A program made the translations under genes and the position numbers. From assembly GCF_016125515.1 (NCBI RefSeq), contig NZ_WGLO01000006.1, positions 1 through 64,000 of the forward strand: 64,000 nt of DNA, read 5' to 3'. This document shows positions 19,296-27,186 of this stretch, one piece after another. The DNA is from Hyphomonas sp. GTDB lineage: Bacteria; Pseudomonadota; Alphaproteobacteria; Caulobacterales; Hyphomonadaceae. Each line of letters begins with the position of its first letter. Within the stretch, counting starts at the first letter, position 1. Below the pieces are notes generated by a model. The model had not been told where the DNA came from. It worked only from the letters and a program-made list of their open reading frames with translations, and did not search any database.

Positions 19296-19865
19296 ATGAA
19301 ACTCCAGACCCTTGCGGCAGGCCTGTGCCTGCTTATGACCGCTTGCACCCAGAATCCGGAAGCGGCCATGCCCGTCGCCGAGCCCGCTCCTGCACCCGCG
19401 TCTTTGCCCGCGCCGTCTGTATCGTCCGTACACGTTACGGGTGCCTCGCAGATCGAGATCGGCGCCTACCTAGCCGATCTCGGCGGCTGCCATGATTGCC
19501 ACACGCCCGGCTGGGCGCAGACCGGCGGCAATGTGCCCGAAGACCAGTTGCTGGTCGGCACCGATGTCGGCTTCTCCGGCCCGTGGGGCACGTCCTATCC
19601 GGGCAACCTGCGCCTCACAGCGGGCCAACTCGACGCCGGCGCCTGGGCCGACATGATGAAGGACCGCAACGGCCTGCCGCCGATGCCCTGGCCGACGGTC
19701 AACCGGATGAGCCGGGAAGACCTGATGGCGCTGCACGCCTATATCACTTCGCTCGGCCCGGCGGGCGAGCCCGTGCCGATGGCGGTCACCGACGGGTCCG
19801 GTCCGCGCACGCCCTTCATCTGGTTCGTGCCGCAGCCGCCCGAGGCCTGGCCGGCCCAGCCCTAA
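19296..19865 (+). CDS. c-type cytochrome lipoprotein, single haem
   Basis: A 189-residue exported lipoprotein: signal peptide with lipobox LMTAC (Cys17), a Pro/Ala/Val linker (about 22-45), then one haem-attachment site, CHDCH at 65-69. A candidate Met ligand sits in LPPMPWPTV; the end is Pro-rich (FVPQPPEAWPAQP). It resembles small cytochrome c domains that receive electrons from periplasmic dehydrogenases; its partner is unknown. It follows the glycosyltransferase by 33 bp and may share its transcript. Confidence 0.8.
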   Translation: MKLQTLAAGLCLLMTACTQNPEAAMPVAEPAPAPASLPAPSVSSVHVTGASQIEIGAYLADLGGCHDCHTPGWAQTGGNVPEDQLLVGTDVGFSGPWGTSYPGNLRLTAGQLDAGAWADMMKDRNGLPPMPWPTVNRMSREDLMALHAYITSLGPAGEPVPMAVTDGSGPRTPFIWFVPQPPEAWPAQP

Positions 19866-19888
19866 GCGGAAAAATTTCAGGGGCTCTG

Positions 19889-19943
19889 CATCCAGATGCG
19901 GCGCTCGCTGCATCTAACCCACAAAGGCCGGAATGTTCCGGCC
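19889..19943 (+). promoter_or_regulatory. structured leader before small ORF
   Basis: GCATC/GATGC (19889-19900) can pair, or AGATGC (19895-19900) can pair instead with GCATCT (19911-19916), giving alternative stems. Then GGCCGGAA/TTCCGGCC (19926-19943) forms a perfect 8-bp stem. They precede a 56-residue ORF by 25 bp; role unknown. Confidence 0.35.
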
Positions 19944-19967
19944 GCCCGGACCCCAAGGATACCTGAC

Positions 19968-20138
19968 ATGAACACGCTGCCCCTTTCTCGCCCCACCGAA
20001 CCGCCGGCCTCGTCGCCGGTGCTGGACCGCATCTTCGCTGTCGCGCTGCCCCGCGCCGCGGACAACGACCAGAATGGCGCCCGCACGTCGCTGATCGTCC
20101 GCCGCCGCGAACGCCAGCGGCGCCGCGACGCGCGCTAA
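19968..20138 (+). CDS. small basic protein, hypothetical (56 aa)
   Basis: ATG 19968 has AAGGA at 19954-19958 and opens a 56-residue frame with a Pro-rich start (MNTLPLSRPTEPPASSP) and a strongly basic end (VRRRERQRRRDAR). No domain is recognised. Support for a real gene is the good ribosome site, a structured leader, and an intrinsic terminator 30 bp past the stop. It could instead be a spurious frame in a small RNA. Confidence 0.45.
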   Translation: MNTLPLSRPTEPPASSPVLDRIFAVALPRAADNDQNGARTSLIVRRRERQRRRDAR

Positions 20139-20165
20139 ACCGTTTCGCTCTCTCGCGAAGTCTTC

Positions 20166-20198
20166 AGGGGCAGCTTCAGGGAGCTGCCCTTCTTTTTT
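20166..20198 (+). terminator. rho-independent terminator
   Basis: GGGCAGCT (20168-20175) pairs with AGCTGCCC (20182-20189), a 6-base loop, followed by TTCTTTTTT. One of the clearest intrinsic terminators in the window; it ends the transcript carrying the 56-aa ORF, abutting the stop of the convergent lpxL-like gene. Confidence 0.88.
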
Positions 20199-21160
20199 CA
20201 GGAAACGCCGGCGGCCTTCCAGGCTTCTTTCGGCCAGCGCCGGTGTTGCCAGAACCACTGGCCCGGATGGGCCCGAATCTGCGCCTCGATGAAGGCCGTG
20301 ATCCGCTCGACCGACCGGCGAATGTCGGCTTCGGCGTTGCCGGTATCTTCCGGCACAAAGGGTTCGTGGAACTCCACGCGGAAGCGGGCCGGGCCCGTGC
20401 GCACGGTCGAGACCGGCACGATCGGCACCTTGTATTTCAAAGCCATCCGCGTCGGCCCCGGCGCGGTCATGGCCTCATGGCCGAAGAAGGCGACCGGGAT
20501 GCCCTCATTGAACTTCTGGTCGTTCATCAGCGCCACCGGCGCGCCTTTGGAGAGGGCCCGCATCAGTTCGCGTGTGCCGATCCCTTTGGGCGCATTCACC
20601 TGCGTGCCATAGGCCGCGCGGAGATCGGCGACGCGCTTGTCGATGTGCGGATTGTTCAGGGCACGGTACGTCATCACCGCACGCGGGATGCGCTTGGTAA
20701 TGGCAGCCGGCATGATTTCCCAATTGGCGAAGTGGCCGGACACGAAGACGGCGCCTTTGCCGCTGGCCTCGATCCGGTCGAGCACGTCAGCGCCGATCAC
20801 CTCGACTCGCCCGCTCGTGTACGGATCAATCGCCGGCAGGTGCGGCATCTCGCCGGCGGTGCGGCCCGCGCTCTCCCAGGCGGCGCGGGCAACGTCTTCG
20901 ATCTTCACCGCATCCCAGTCCGGGAAGGCAAGGCGCAGGTTGCGGCGCATCGTCTTGTGCTGCGACAGTCGCGGCCCGATCTTCGTCAGCAGCCAGCCCG
21001 CAAAGTTCGACGCCCGGTCCGGCCCCAGCGCCTTCATCGGGCCCCAGTAGATGATATCCCAGGCAATGGTTTCCAGGCGCCATTGCACGCGCTGCCAGAA
21101 GGTGGCGCGGTTATCGATATCCTTCGGGCGGACATAGTCGGGCGGCGTGTGGTCGGTCAT
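20198..21160 (-). CDS. lpxL: lipid A biosynthesis acyltransferase (LpxL/HtrB family)
   Basis: A 320-residue late acyltransferase adding a secondary acyl chain to Kdo2-lipid IVA. The catalytic HX4E motif is VSGHFANWEIMP, with downstream MTYRALNNPHIDKRV and GTRELMRALSKGAPVALMNDQKF typical of the family. An N-terminal hydrophobic segment (about 30-50) anchors it to the inner membrane. ATGA overlap with lpxK makes it the last gene of a four-gene lipid A operon. The exact chain length and position (LpxL versus LpxM role) cannot be told. Confidence 0.9.
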   Translation of the reverse strand: MTDHTPPDYVRPKDIDNRATFWQRVQWRLETIAWDIIYWGPMKALGPDRASNFAGWLLTKIGPRLSQHKTMRRNLRLAFPDWDAVKIEDVARAAWESAGRTAGEMPHLPAIDPYTSGRVEVIGADVLDRIEASGKGAVFVSGHFANWEIMPAAITKRIPRAVMTYRALNNPHIDKRVADLRAAYGTQVNAPKGIGTRELMRALSKGAPVALMNDQKFNEGIPVAFFGHEAMTAPGPTRMALKYKVPIVPVSTVRTGPARFRVEFHEPFVPEDTGNAEADIRRSVERITAFIEAQIRAHPGQWFWQHRRWPKEAWKAAGVS

Positions 21161-22152
21161 GGCTGCGACCGTTTGAAGATCGCTGCGAGCATCGCGTCAA
21201 GCGCCTCCGGGTCCTCAAACACTGCCGCGACCGGAAACATCCGGGTTTCGGCGCGCAGGTCTGGTGGCAGGCGCACATGGTCCTTGGACGTCGTCACCAG
21301 CGCCGCGCCCTCGCGGCGGGCAAGGGCGCGCAGGAAATCGAGGTCGCCAGCGGAATAGGGGTGGTGGTCGGCATAGGGGATGGCGTCGCGCAGGTCGGCG
21401 CCGGCCACTTTCAGGCTGTCGAAGAATTTCTCCGGCCGCCCGATCCCGGCAAAGGCCACCAGCGGTCCGGTGGGCACCGGCGCAGCCGCTTTCAGCCGGG
21501 CCCGCAGCACTGGCTTGCCGCTGCGGGTCACGGCCGCCGGCACCGGGCCGTCGCCTATCAGGATCACCGCTTCGGCGCGGGCAAGTCCGGCGACGACGGG
21601 TTCACGCAGCGGCCCCTTGGGCAGCACATGGCCATTGCCGAACGGCGCGCCGGCATCGATTACCACGAAGGTGAAGTCCTTCTTCAAGGAAGGGTTCTGG
21701 TGGCCGTCATCCATCAGCACCGCCTGCACGCCGGCATCTGCCATGGCGCGTGCGGCGGCCGGGCGGTCGCGCCCGATCCAGGCTTCGCCGCTCGCTGCGA
21801 GCAGAAGCGGCTCGTCTCCGACCTCGCGGAAGGTGTGCGCTTCCGGGTTCACCTTCAGCGGTCCGGACTCGCGCCCGCCATGTCCGCGCGACAGGGTGGC
21901 AGCGCGCAGGCCCAGCGCGCTGATCCGGCGACGTATGGCTTCAGCCACAGGGGTCTTGCCAGCGCCGCCGGTCGTCAGGTTGCCGATACAGATCACCGGC
22001 ACGGGCGCGGTCTCCGGAACGGCAGAGACCAGCTTGCGGTTGAGTCCCCAGAGATAAAGCCAGGCGAGCGGGGTCAGTAGCGCGCGGGTGAGGGGGGCGG
22101 CTTCGCGGGACTTCGGGTCAAGCCCCGCCGACCAGAAGTGGGGCGCCTTCAC
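21157..22152 (-). CDS. lpxK: tetraacyldisaccharide 4'-kinase
   Basis: A 331-residue LpxK, phosphorylating the 4' position of the lipid A disaccharide with ATP. The P-loop GNLTTGGAGKTPVAEAIRR is at about 57-75, followed by LSRGHGG and the catalytic DDGHQN motif. An N-terminal amphipathic/hydrophobic helix provides membrane association. Overlaps waaA and lpxL by four bases each, so translational coupling is likely. Confidence 0.95.
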   Translation of the reverse strand: MKAPHFWSAGLDPKSREAAPLTRALLTPLAWLYLWGLNRKLVSAVPETAPVPVICIGNLTTGGAGKTPVAEAIRRRISALGLRAATLSRGHGGRESGPLKVNPEAHTFREVGDEPLLLAASGEAWIGRDRPAAARAMADAGVQAVLMDDGHQNPSLKKDFTFVVIDAGAPFGNGHVLPKGPLREPVVAGLARAEAVILIGDGPVPAAVTRSGKPVLRARLKAAAPVPTGPLVAFAGIGRPEKFFDSLKVAGADLRDAIPYADHHPYSAGDLDFLRALARREGAALVTTSKDHVRLPPDLRAETRMFPVAAVFEDPEALDAMLAAIFKRSQP

Positions 22153-23423
22153 CGGTCCGTCCCTGCGGCTTCGAACAGCGGCTTGGGGATCAGCGGCAAG
22201 AGGGCGTCCAGCGTGGCGATCATCGGCGCGTCGGCATCGGCCTCCAGCGCGGCAACAGCCGCCTCGTCGACCACCGGAGGGGCAGCAAGGCCGGCGGCGA
22301 GGTCGCCGGAATCCTTCACAGTACGGACGAGTCCGCGCGCGATCAGGTCGTCCATCATGGACGCGAAGTTGAACACGGACGGACCGGTCAGCACCGGCTT
22401 GCGCAGGCGCACGGGCTCCAGCGGATTATGGCCGCCCACATCCGGCGTGTTGCCGCCTCCGAGGTAGACGACCGAGGCGAGGCGCAGCCAGAGGCCCATC
22501 TCGCCCATCGTGTCGGCCAGGATCACGCGGTCGCGCGGCGACGGCGCGTCGCCCTTCGAGCGGCGGGCAAATGGCAGGCGGCGGGCTTTCAGCAGCGCTG
22601 CAATCTCGTCGCCCCGTTCCGGATGGCGGGGCACGATGATCAGCGCCGCATCGGTCATCCGGTCGATGGCGTCGAGGAACATTTCCTCCTCACCCGGATG
22701 GGTTGAGGCGGCGACGAAACAGCGCCGGCCGGCGACGAAACTGGTCGTCAGGCGCGCCAGGTCTGCCGGGTTGGCATCCGGCGGCGACTGGGCGGATTTG
22801 AGATTGCCCGGCACACGCACATGCCGGCCGATCAGGCCTTCAAGGCGCGCGGCGGTATCGGCGTCGGCCGCGAGAATCACATCGAACCGGCCCGTCAGGG
22901 CACGGAACATGCCGCGCGCGCGGGCCCAGCCCTTGGCCGAGGCGTCGGTCATGCGGGCATTGACCAGCGCGCGGCGGGCGCCTGCCTTGCCGGCTTCATG
23001 GATCAGGTTCGGCCAGATCTCGCCCTCGGCAAAGACGCAGAGGTCCGGCCGCCAGTGCTGGATGAAACGGCGCGCTGCCATCGGCGTGTCGATGGGGGCC
23101 ATCGCATGGATGGCGCTTTCGGGAATCTCCTTGCCCATCAGGCGGGCCGAGGTCAGCGTCTGGCTGGTGAAGACCAGCATCACGCCCGGGCGCTGGGCGA
23201 TCAATCGGCGGCCGAGTTCCAGCAGCACACGGCTTTCGCCGACGCTTGCCCCGTGCAGCCAGACCAGCGGGCCGGGCCGGCGCGGGGGCAGGTTGCGGGC
23301 CAGGCGCTCATTGAGACGGAGATAGTCTTCCTTGCCCTTGCGGGCCCGGTCGCTGAGGACAAGGCGGGCCAGCGGCGCCAGGAGGCGCGTGACCAGTCGG
23401 TAGAGAAACAAGGCAGGCGCCAT
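22149..23423 (-). CDS. waaA: 3-deoxy-D-manno-octulosonic acid transferase
   Basis: A 424-residue Kdo transferase (KdtA/WaaA), transferring Kdo from CMP-Kdo to lipid IVA at the inner membrane. N-terminal membrane segment, then LVWLHGASVGESRVLLEL with the conserved catalytic Glu, FVAASTHPGEEEMFLDA, VPRHPERGDEI and the C-terminal nucleotide site VYLGGGNTPDVGGHNPLEPV. Essential for LPS in most Gram-negatives. One base separates its start from the stop of the upstream DUF374 gene. Confidence 0.95.
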   Translation of the reverse strand: MAPALFLYRLVTRLLAPLARLVLSDRARKGKEDYLRLNERLARNLPPRRPGPLVWLHGASVGESRVLLELGRRLIAQRPGVMLVFTSQTLTSARLMGKEIPESAIHAMAPIDTPMAARRFIQHWRPDLCVFAEGEIWPNLIHEAGKAGARRALVNARMTDASAKGWARARGMFRALTGRFDVILAADADTAARLEGLIGRHVRVPGNLKSAQSPPDANPADLARLTTSFVAGRRCFVAASTHPGEEEMFLDAIDRMTDAALIIVPRHPERGDEIAALLKARRLPFARRSKGDAPSPRDRVILADTMGEMGLWLRLASVVYLGGGNTPDVGGHNPLEPVRLRKPVLTGPSVFNFASMMDDLIARGLVRTVKDSGDLAAGLAAPPVVDEAAVAALEADADAPMIATLDALLPLIPKPLFEAAGTDR

Positions 23424-24164
23424 TCAGACGGCAGCTCCGGTTGGGCTCGGCTCGGCAGGGTAACCGGCCAGTTCTTCGGCCCGGCGCGTAGCCGTGTCCA
23501 TCCCGATTTGCAACGCCTGCCGGAGGGCTTCGGTGTCGCCGTCACGCGGGCAATCGATCGGCGCGCCGAGCACGATACCGCCGCGTGCGAAGGGCAGGGG
23601 GAAGATCAACCTGTCCCAGCTGCCGAAACGGCCGATGGGCCGGGCACTGATGGCGTAGGGCACGATGGCCGCGCCGGATCGCTGGGCCATGGTCACTGCG
23701 CCGGCGCTGGCGGTGCGCCGGGGGCCGCGTGGGCCATCGGGGGTCATGCAGATAAGGCCGCCCTCGCGCAGGCGCTTGCTGGCTTCTGCGATCGCGCGCA
23801 CGCCGCCCTTGTCCTTGTTCGCCTTTTTCTTGTTTGAGGCCGAGCCGCGCACGACATCGATATCCAGACGGCAGACCGCTTGGGTCACCGACGCGCCGTC
23901 GGGCGACATGGAGACCATCATCGCCACGCGGCCGCGCCGTTCCGGCCAGTGGCGGATGTGGCGCAGCCAGCCGGAGGGCATCAGCAGGATGGTCTCGTGC
24001 CAGCAGGCCAGGATCAGGCCCGGCTCCCGCGCGCCCAGCAAGGCGCGGGCCTCGTCCAGACCCTCGACCCGCCAGCGGATCGTGTGCGCCACCAGCGCCA
24101 TCCAGGCCCACAGGACATAGCCGAGGATGGCAGCAATAAAGGGCGAACGGAGCAGCGATTTCAT
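23424..24164 (-). CDS. DUF374 lysophospholipid acyltransferase-like protein
   Basis: A 246-residue membrane protein of the DUF374/LPLAT-like family. Signatures: CWHETILL in the acceptor region, MVSMSPDGASVTQAV, RGSASNKKKANKDKGG, and MTPDGPRGPRRTASAG. In alphaproteobacteria it sits beside waaA and is thought to act on lipid A/Kdo lipids, though its reaction is not firmly known. N-terminal TM helix at about 10-28. First gene of the lipid A operon; tRNA-Val lies 65 bp upstream on the same strand. Confidence 0.85.
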   Translation of the reverse strand: MKSLLRSPFIAAILGYVLWAWMALVAHTIRWRVEGLDEARALLGAREPGLILACWHETILLMPSGWLRHIRHWPERRGRVAMMVSMSPDGASVTQAVCRLDIDVVRGSASNKKKANKDKGGVRAIAEASKRLREGGLICMTPDGPRGPRRTASAGAVTMAQRSGAAIVPYAISARPIGRFGSWDRLIFPLPFARGGIVLGAPIDCPRDGDTEALRQALQIGMDTATRRAEELAGYPAEPSPTGAAV

Positions 24165-24228
24165 GGGGTGGCTTATACTGTGCTTCGGTTACTAAGCCAT
24201 TGGAACCGGCAGGACAGCGGGTGGCGGA

Positions 24229-24303
24229 TGGTGGGCGATGCAGGGTTCGAACCTGCGACCCCTGCCGTGTGAAGGCAGTGCTCTACCACTGAGCTAATCG
24301 CCC
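24229..24303 (-). tRNA. tRNA-Val (anticodon CAC)
   Basis: On the minus strand the 75-nt gene folds as a cloverleaf: acceptor GGGCGAT/ATCGCCC, D arm with AGCTCAGTGGTAGAGC, anticodon stem CTGCC/GGCAG with loop TTCACAC (anticodon CAC, valine GUG codons), and T arm GCAGGTTCGAACCCTGC. The 3' CCA is encoded (24229-24231 as TGG on the plus strand). No duplicated 3' end nearby, so no sign of an attachment site. Confidence 0.96.
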
Positions 24304-24796
24304 GCCGCGAGGGCGTGGCGTAGTCGGGCCGGACTGAGAGGTCAAGCGGGTATGTGAAGGCTTTGCAGCCGTGATTTTGTCCAGCGATGGCCAGGCGGCG
24401 GCGGGGGAGGGATTGGAATTTATGTCATGGCTTCTGCCGAGAGATATGCGTTTATGCATTGCGAGTGCGAATGGCTTGCGGAAGTCTTGACGTTTTCCTG
24501 CCAATTCGTGACAGAGCGTCGCAAGGGACGCTTTCTGCTTGGGGGTTGGCGCACCGGCGATTTTCGGGCGCTGCGCCGATTTTTGGCATCCACATGAACA
24601 ACTGTTCATGATGAATATTTGTTCATCGTAATAACTTACGAAACCGTCACCCTAATTTGCCCTTGAGAAATCCTGCAAACGTTGTCATCTACCCGCCATA
24701 CAAGACGGGTCAACCAAGGTCCGCAGTATGAACTGAAGAAGGACAGGCACGGCGGCGTAAGTCGCCAGAGTGATAACAAGCCTGGAGAGAGCAAAA
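24304..24796. other. long intergenic region (about 490 bp) with palindromes and a structured leader
   Basis: I see no convincing gene here. The right part is more AT-rich than its surroundings. It holds tandem palindromes at 24594-24627, then a stretch with TTGAGA (about 24663) as a possible -35 element. ACCCG/CGGGT arms at 24691-24710 and a GGCG..CGCC hairpin near 24754-24769 follow in what would be the leader of the small GTG-start gene at 24797. Confidence 0.4.
24594..24627. promoter_or_regulatory. tandem palindromes, possible operator
   Basis: ATGAAC..GTTCAT (24594-24609) is directly followed by GATGAA..TTCATC (24610-24627). Both contain the core TGTTCAT. Adjacent palindromes with a shared core suggest paired binding of a dimeric regulator; no regulator gene is adjacent. 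Confidence 0.45.
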
Positions 24797-25039
24797 GTGA
24801 AAGACTGGTGTGACGAAGACGGCGCAAAGCGCCTTCGCGAAAAAATCAATGCGTACTGGGCCGAGCGTGGCTACGAAGTCGATGTCGACCTCGTGGAAGC
24901 CGGGTTCGTTCCTGCAATGCGGAGTGCACGGACTGACGTGCGTTCCAATATGGTCAACGGCATGCCTCGCCGGCGCGCCCTTGGCGAAGGCGGATCCGCC
25001 CGCCCGACCTATCGTCCGCGCGGCGAAGCCACGGCCTGA
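24797..25039 (+). CDS. conserved small hypothetical protein
   Basis: GTG 24797 with GGAG at 24784-24787 gives an 80-residue protein starting VKDWCDEDGAKRLREKINAY, with a mixed middle (GYEVDVDLVEAGFVPAMRSARTDVRS) and NMVNGMPRR. I recognise the pattern as a short alphaproteobacterial protein of unknown function. The ATG at 24770 lacks a ribosome site. Preceded by a structured leader; it overlaps the 3' end of the convergent gph gene by 31 bp. Confidence 0.6.
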   Translation: MKDWCDEDGAKRLREKINAYWAERGYEVDVDLVEAGFVPAMRSARTDVRSNMVNGMPRRRALGEGGSARPTYRPRGEATA

Positions 25040-25728
25040 TCCCTCAGGTCCGACAAAGCTGAAACAAGTTGGGTGTAGTGGCTGATGGCAACATCAGCGG
25101 CAATATCCTCCACCGTTTCCGCCTCGTAACCGAAGGTCACGAACACGAAGGGCAGTCCGGCATTCCGGGCTGCCCTTTCGTCTGTCCGGCTGTCGCCCAC
25201 GAACAAGGCTCGGGCCGGATCGCCGCCGGCCGCCGCCAGCGTCTCGAAGACATGGTCGGCATGGGGCTTGCGGTGGGTGGCGCGGTCCGCGCCGAAAATC
25301 ACGTCGAACTGGTGGCTGAGGCCCAGCGCGCCGATCAGGCGCTCGCTGAGATCCTGGCGCTTGTTGGTGCACACGGTCAGCTTGGCGCCGGCTTCGCGTA
25401 GGGCCGCCAGGGCGTCGACGGCGCCTTCAAAGGGTCGCGAGTGGTCCGCGATATGGTCCACATAATAGGCGATGAACCGCTCGAAGGCCGCGTCCATTTC
25501 TGTTGCGGAGAGTACAGCGCCCTGCGTGTTAAGACCCGTCTCGATCATCGCCCGCGCGCCGTGCCCGATCATTTCGGCGACGGCGTCCAGGCTGACGGGT
25601 GCGAGGGCCATGTCTGTCAGCACATGGTTCAGGGCGCCGAGCAGGTCCGGCGCAGTATCGACCAGTGTTCCGTCCAGATCGAACAGGATGGTCCAGCCCT
25701 CAAAGCCACGGATTTGCACGGAGTCCAT
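25009..25728 (-). CDS. gph: phosphoglycolate phosphatase (HAD superfamily)
   Basis: A 239-residue HAD hydrolase. Motif I is LFDLDGTLVDTAPDLLGALN, motif II KLTVCTNKRQ, motif III Lys in THRKPHADH, motif IV FVGDSRTDERAARNAG. The helical cap between motifs I and II matches Gph, which removes 2-phosphoglycolate formed by DNA repair or oxygenase activity. Start ATG 25728 gives the normal N-terminus; the frame extends to 25977 but would cross the glmU start. Divergent from glmU. Confidence 0.87.
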   Translation of the reverse strand: MDSVQIRGFEGWTILFDLDGTLVDTAPDLLGALNHVLTDMALAPVSLDAVAEMIGHGARAMIETGLNTQGAVLSATEMDAAFERFIAYYVDHIADHSRPFEGAVDALAALREAGAKLTVCTNKRQDLSERLIGALGLSHQFDVIFGADRATHRKPHADHVFETLAAAGGDPARALFVGDSRTDERAARNAGLPFVFVTFGYEAETVEDIAADVAISHYTQLVSALSDLRDQAVASPRGR

Positions 25729-25803
25729 ACCGGGTTCGCCCTCGCCAAACTGCGGGGTTTCGTCTAGGCGATGGGGCGAACGAAAGCGAGAGGGAGCCCG
25801 CAT

Positions 25804-27180
25804 TTGACCCAAGCGCACAAACAGCGCGCCGCTATCATCCTCGCGGCCGGAAAGGGCACGCGGATGAAGTCTGCCCTGCCCAAGGTGATGCACGCTGTGG
25901 GCGGCCGTCCGATGATGGACTGGTCGGTCGCGTTGGCCCAGGAGACCGGCTGCGCGCGGATCGTGGCGGTGGTGCACCCCTCACAGGACGTGCTGATCGC
26001 GCACCTGAAGGCGGCCCATCCCGACGTGGCGATCGCCTTCCAGGATCCGCCGCAGGGGACGGGCCATGCGGTGCGCTGCGCCGAAGCGGCGCTGCAGGGG
26101 TTCGAGGGCGAGCTGGCGGTGCTTTACGGCGACAGTCCGCTCGTGCCGGCGGGCGTGATCGAGGCGCTGTTCGACGGTGTCTCCGGCGGCGCCGCGCTCG
26201 GCGTGCTCGGCTTCGAGGCGGCCGAGCCCGGCCTTTACGGTCGGCTGATCACCAACGCGGCAGGCGATCTTGAGGCGATTGTCGAGGCGCGTGAGGCGAC
26301 TCCGGATCAGCTCAAGGTCCGGATCTGCAACTCAGGCGTGATAGCGGGTCGCGCAAAGGCTATGTTCCGGCTCTTGCAAAAAATTACAAACACCAATGCA
26401 AAGGGCGAGTATTACCTGACCGACCTGGTGGGCCTGGCCCGGTCCGAAGGGGGGCGCTGCGCTCTGGTCACCGCTAGTGAGGACGACCTGATCGGCTGCG
26501 ATTCGAAGGCCGACCTCGCCGAGGCCGAGCGCATCTTCCAGGCGCGGCGCCGGATGGCGCTGATGGAGGCGGGGGTTACCCTTGTCGCGCCGGAGACTGT
26601 GTTCGTGTCCTTTGACACTGCCATCGAGGCCGATGTGATAGTGGAGCCGAACGTGGTGTTCGGGCCCGCTGTGACGGTCGCGGCGGGTGCGCGGATCAAG
26701 GCGTTCTCGCATCTGGAAGGCGCCCGGGTCGGTGCGGGCTGCGAGGTTGGCCCGTTCGCGCGGCTGCGGCCGGGCACGGTGCTCGGCGCGAAGGTGCGCG
26801 TTGGCAATTTCGTGGAGACCAAGAACACGGCGATGGGCGAGGGCGCCAAGGCGAACCATCTGGCCTATCTGGGCGACGGAGCCATCGGGGCCGGCGCGAA
26901 TATCGGCGCGGGCACCATCTTCTGCAACTATGATGGCTATCTCAAACACCAGACCGATGTGGGCGAGGGCGCCTTCATCGGGTCCAACTCGGCGCTCGTG
27001 GCTCCGGTGCGGATCGGCGACGGGGCCTATGTCGGCTCGGGCAGCATCATCACCAAGGATGTGCCCGCCGATGCTTTGGCGGTCGCCCGCGCCCAACAGA
27101 TGACCCGCGAGGGCTGGGCGAAGACGTTCCGTACAAAGAAGGCCGCCGAGAAGGCCGCCAAGGGCAAGAAGGGTAGCTAG
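25804..27180 (+). CDS. glmU: bifunctional UDP-N-acetylglucosamine pyrophosphorylase / glucosamine-1-phosphate N-acetyltransferase
   Basis: GlmU makes UDP-GlcNAc for peptidoglycan and lipid A. The N-terminal uridylyltransferase has AAIILAAGKGTRMKSALPKVMH, QDPPQGTGHAV and YGDSPLV. The C-terminal left-handed beta-helix has hexapeptide repeats, RLRPGTVLG, VETKNTAMGEGAKANHLAYLGD with the catalytic His, and GAGTIFCNYDG. TTG 25804 with AGGGAG at 25791-25796 looks like the best start (458 aa). ATG 25771 would add eleven residues and is an alternative. It ends in a Lys/Ala-rich tail. rpiA follows after six bases. Confidence 0.95.
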   Translation: MTQAHKQRAAIILAAGKGTRMKSALPKVMHAVGGRPMMDWSVALAQETGCARIVAVVHPSQDVLIAHLKAAHPDVAIAFQDPPQGTGHAVRCAEAALQGFEGELAVLYGDSPLVPAGVIEALFDGVSGGAALGVLGFEAAEPGLYGRLITNAAGDLEAIVEAREATPDQLKVRICNSGVIAGRAKAMFRLLQKITNTNAKGEYYLTDLVGLARSEGGRCALVTASEDDLIGCDSKADLAEAERIFQARRRMALMEAGVTLVAPETVFVSFDTAIEADVIVEPNVVFGPAVTVAAGARIKAFSHLEGARVGAGCEVGPFARLRPGTVLGAKVRVGNFVETKNTAMGEGAKANHLAYLGDGAIGAGANIGAGTIFCNYDGYLKHQTDVGEGAFIGSNSALVAPVRIGDGAYVGSGSIITKDVPADALAVARAQQMTREGWAKTFRTKKAAEKAAKGKKGS

Positions 27181-27186
27181 CCAGCT

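Noticed and set aside
17985-19433. 482-residue open frame opposite the glycosyltransferase
   Set aside because: Antisense; sense gene has the intact HGG sugar-nucleotide motif and good start.
24229-24303. tRNA-Val as an integration site
   Set aside because: No duplicated tRNA 3' end, integrase gene or foreign block found in the flanks.
24594-24627. Possible alphaproteobacterial LexA box
   Set aside because: GTTC copies are present but not at the GTTC-N7-GTTC spacing; palindromic reading explains them better.
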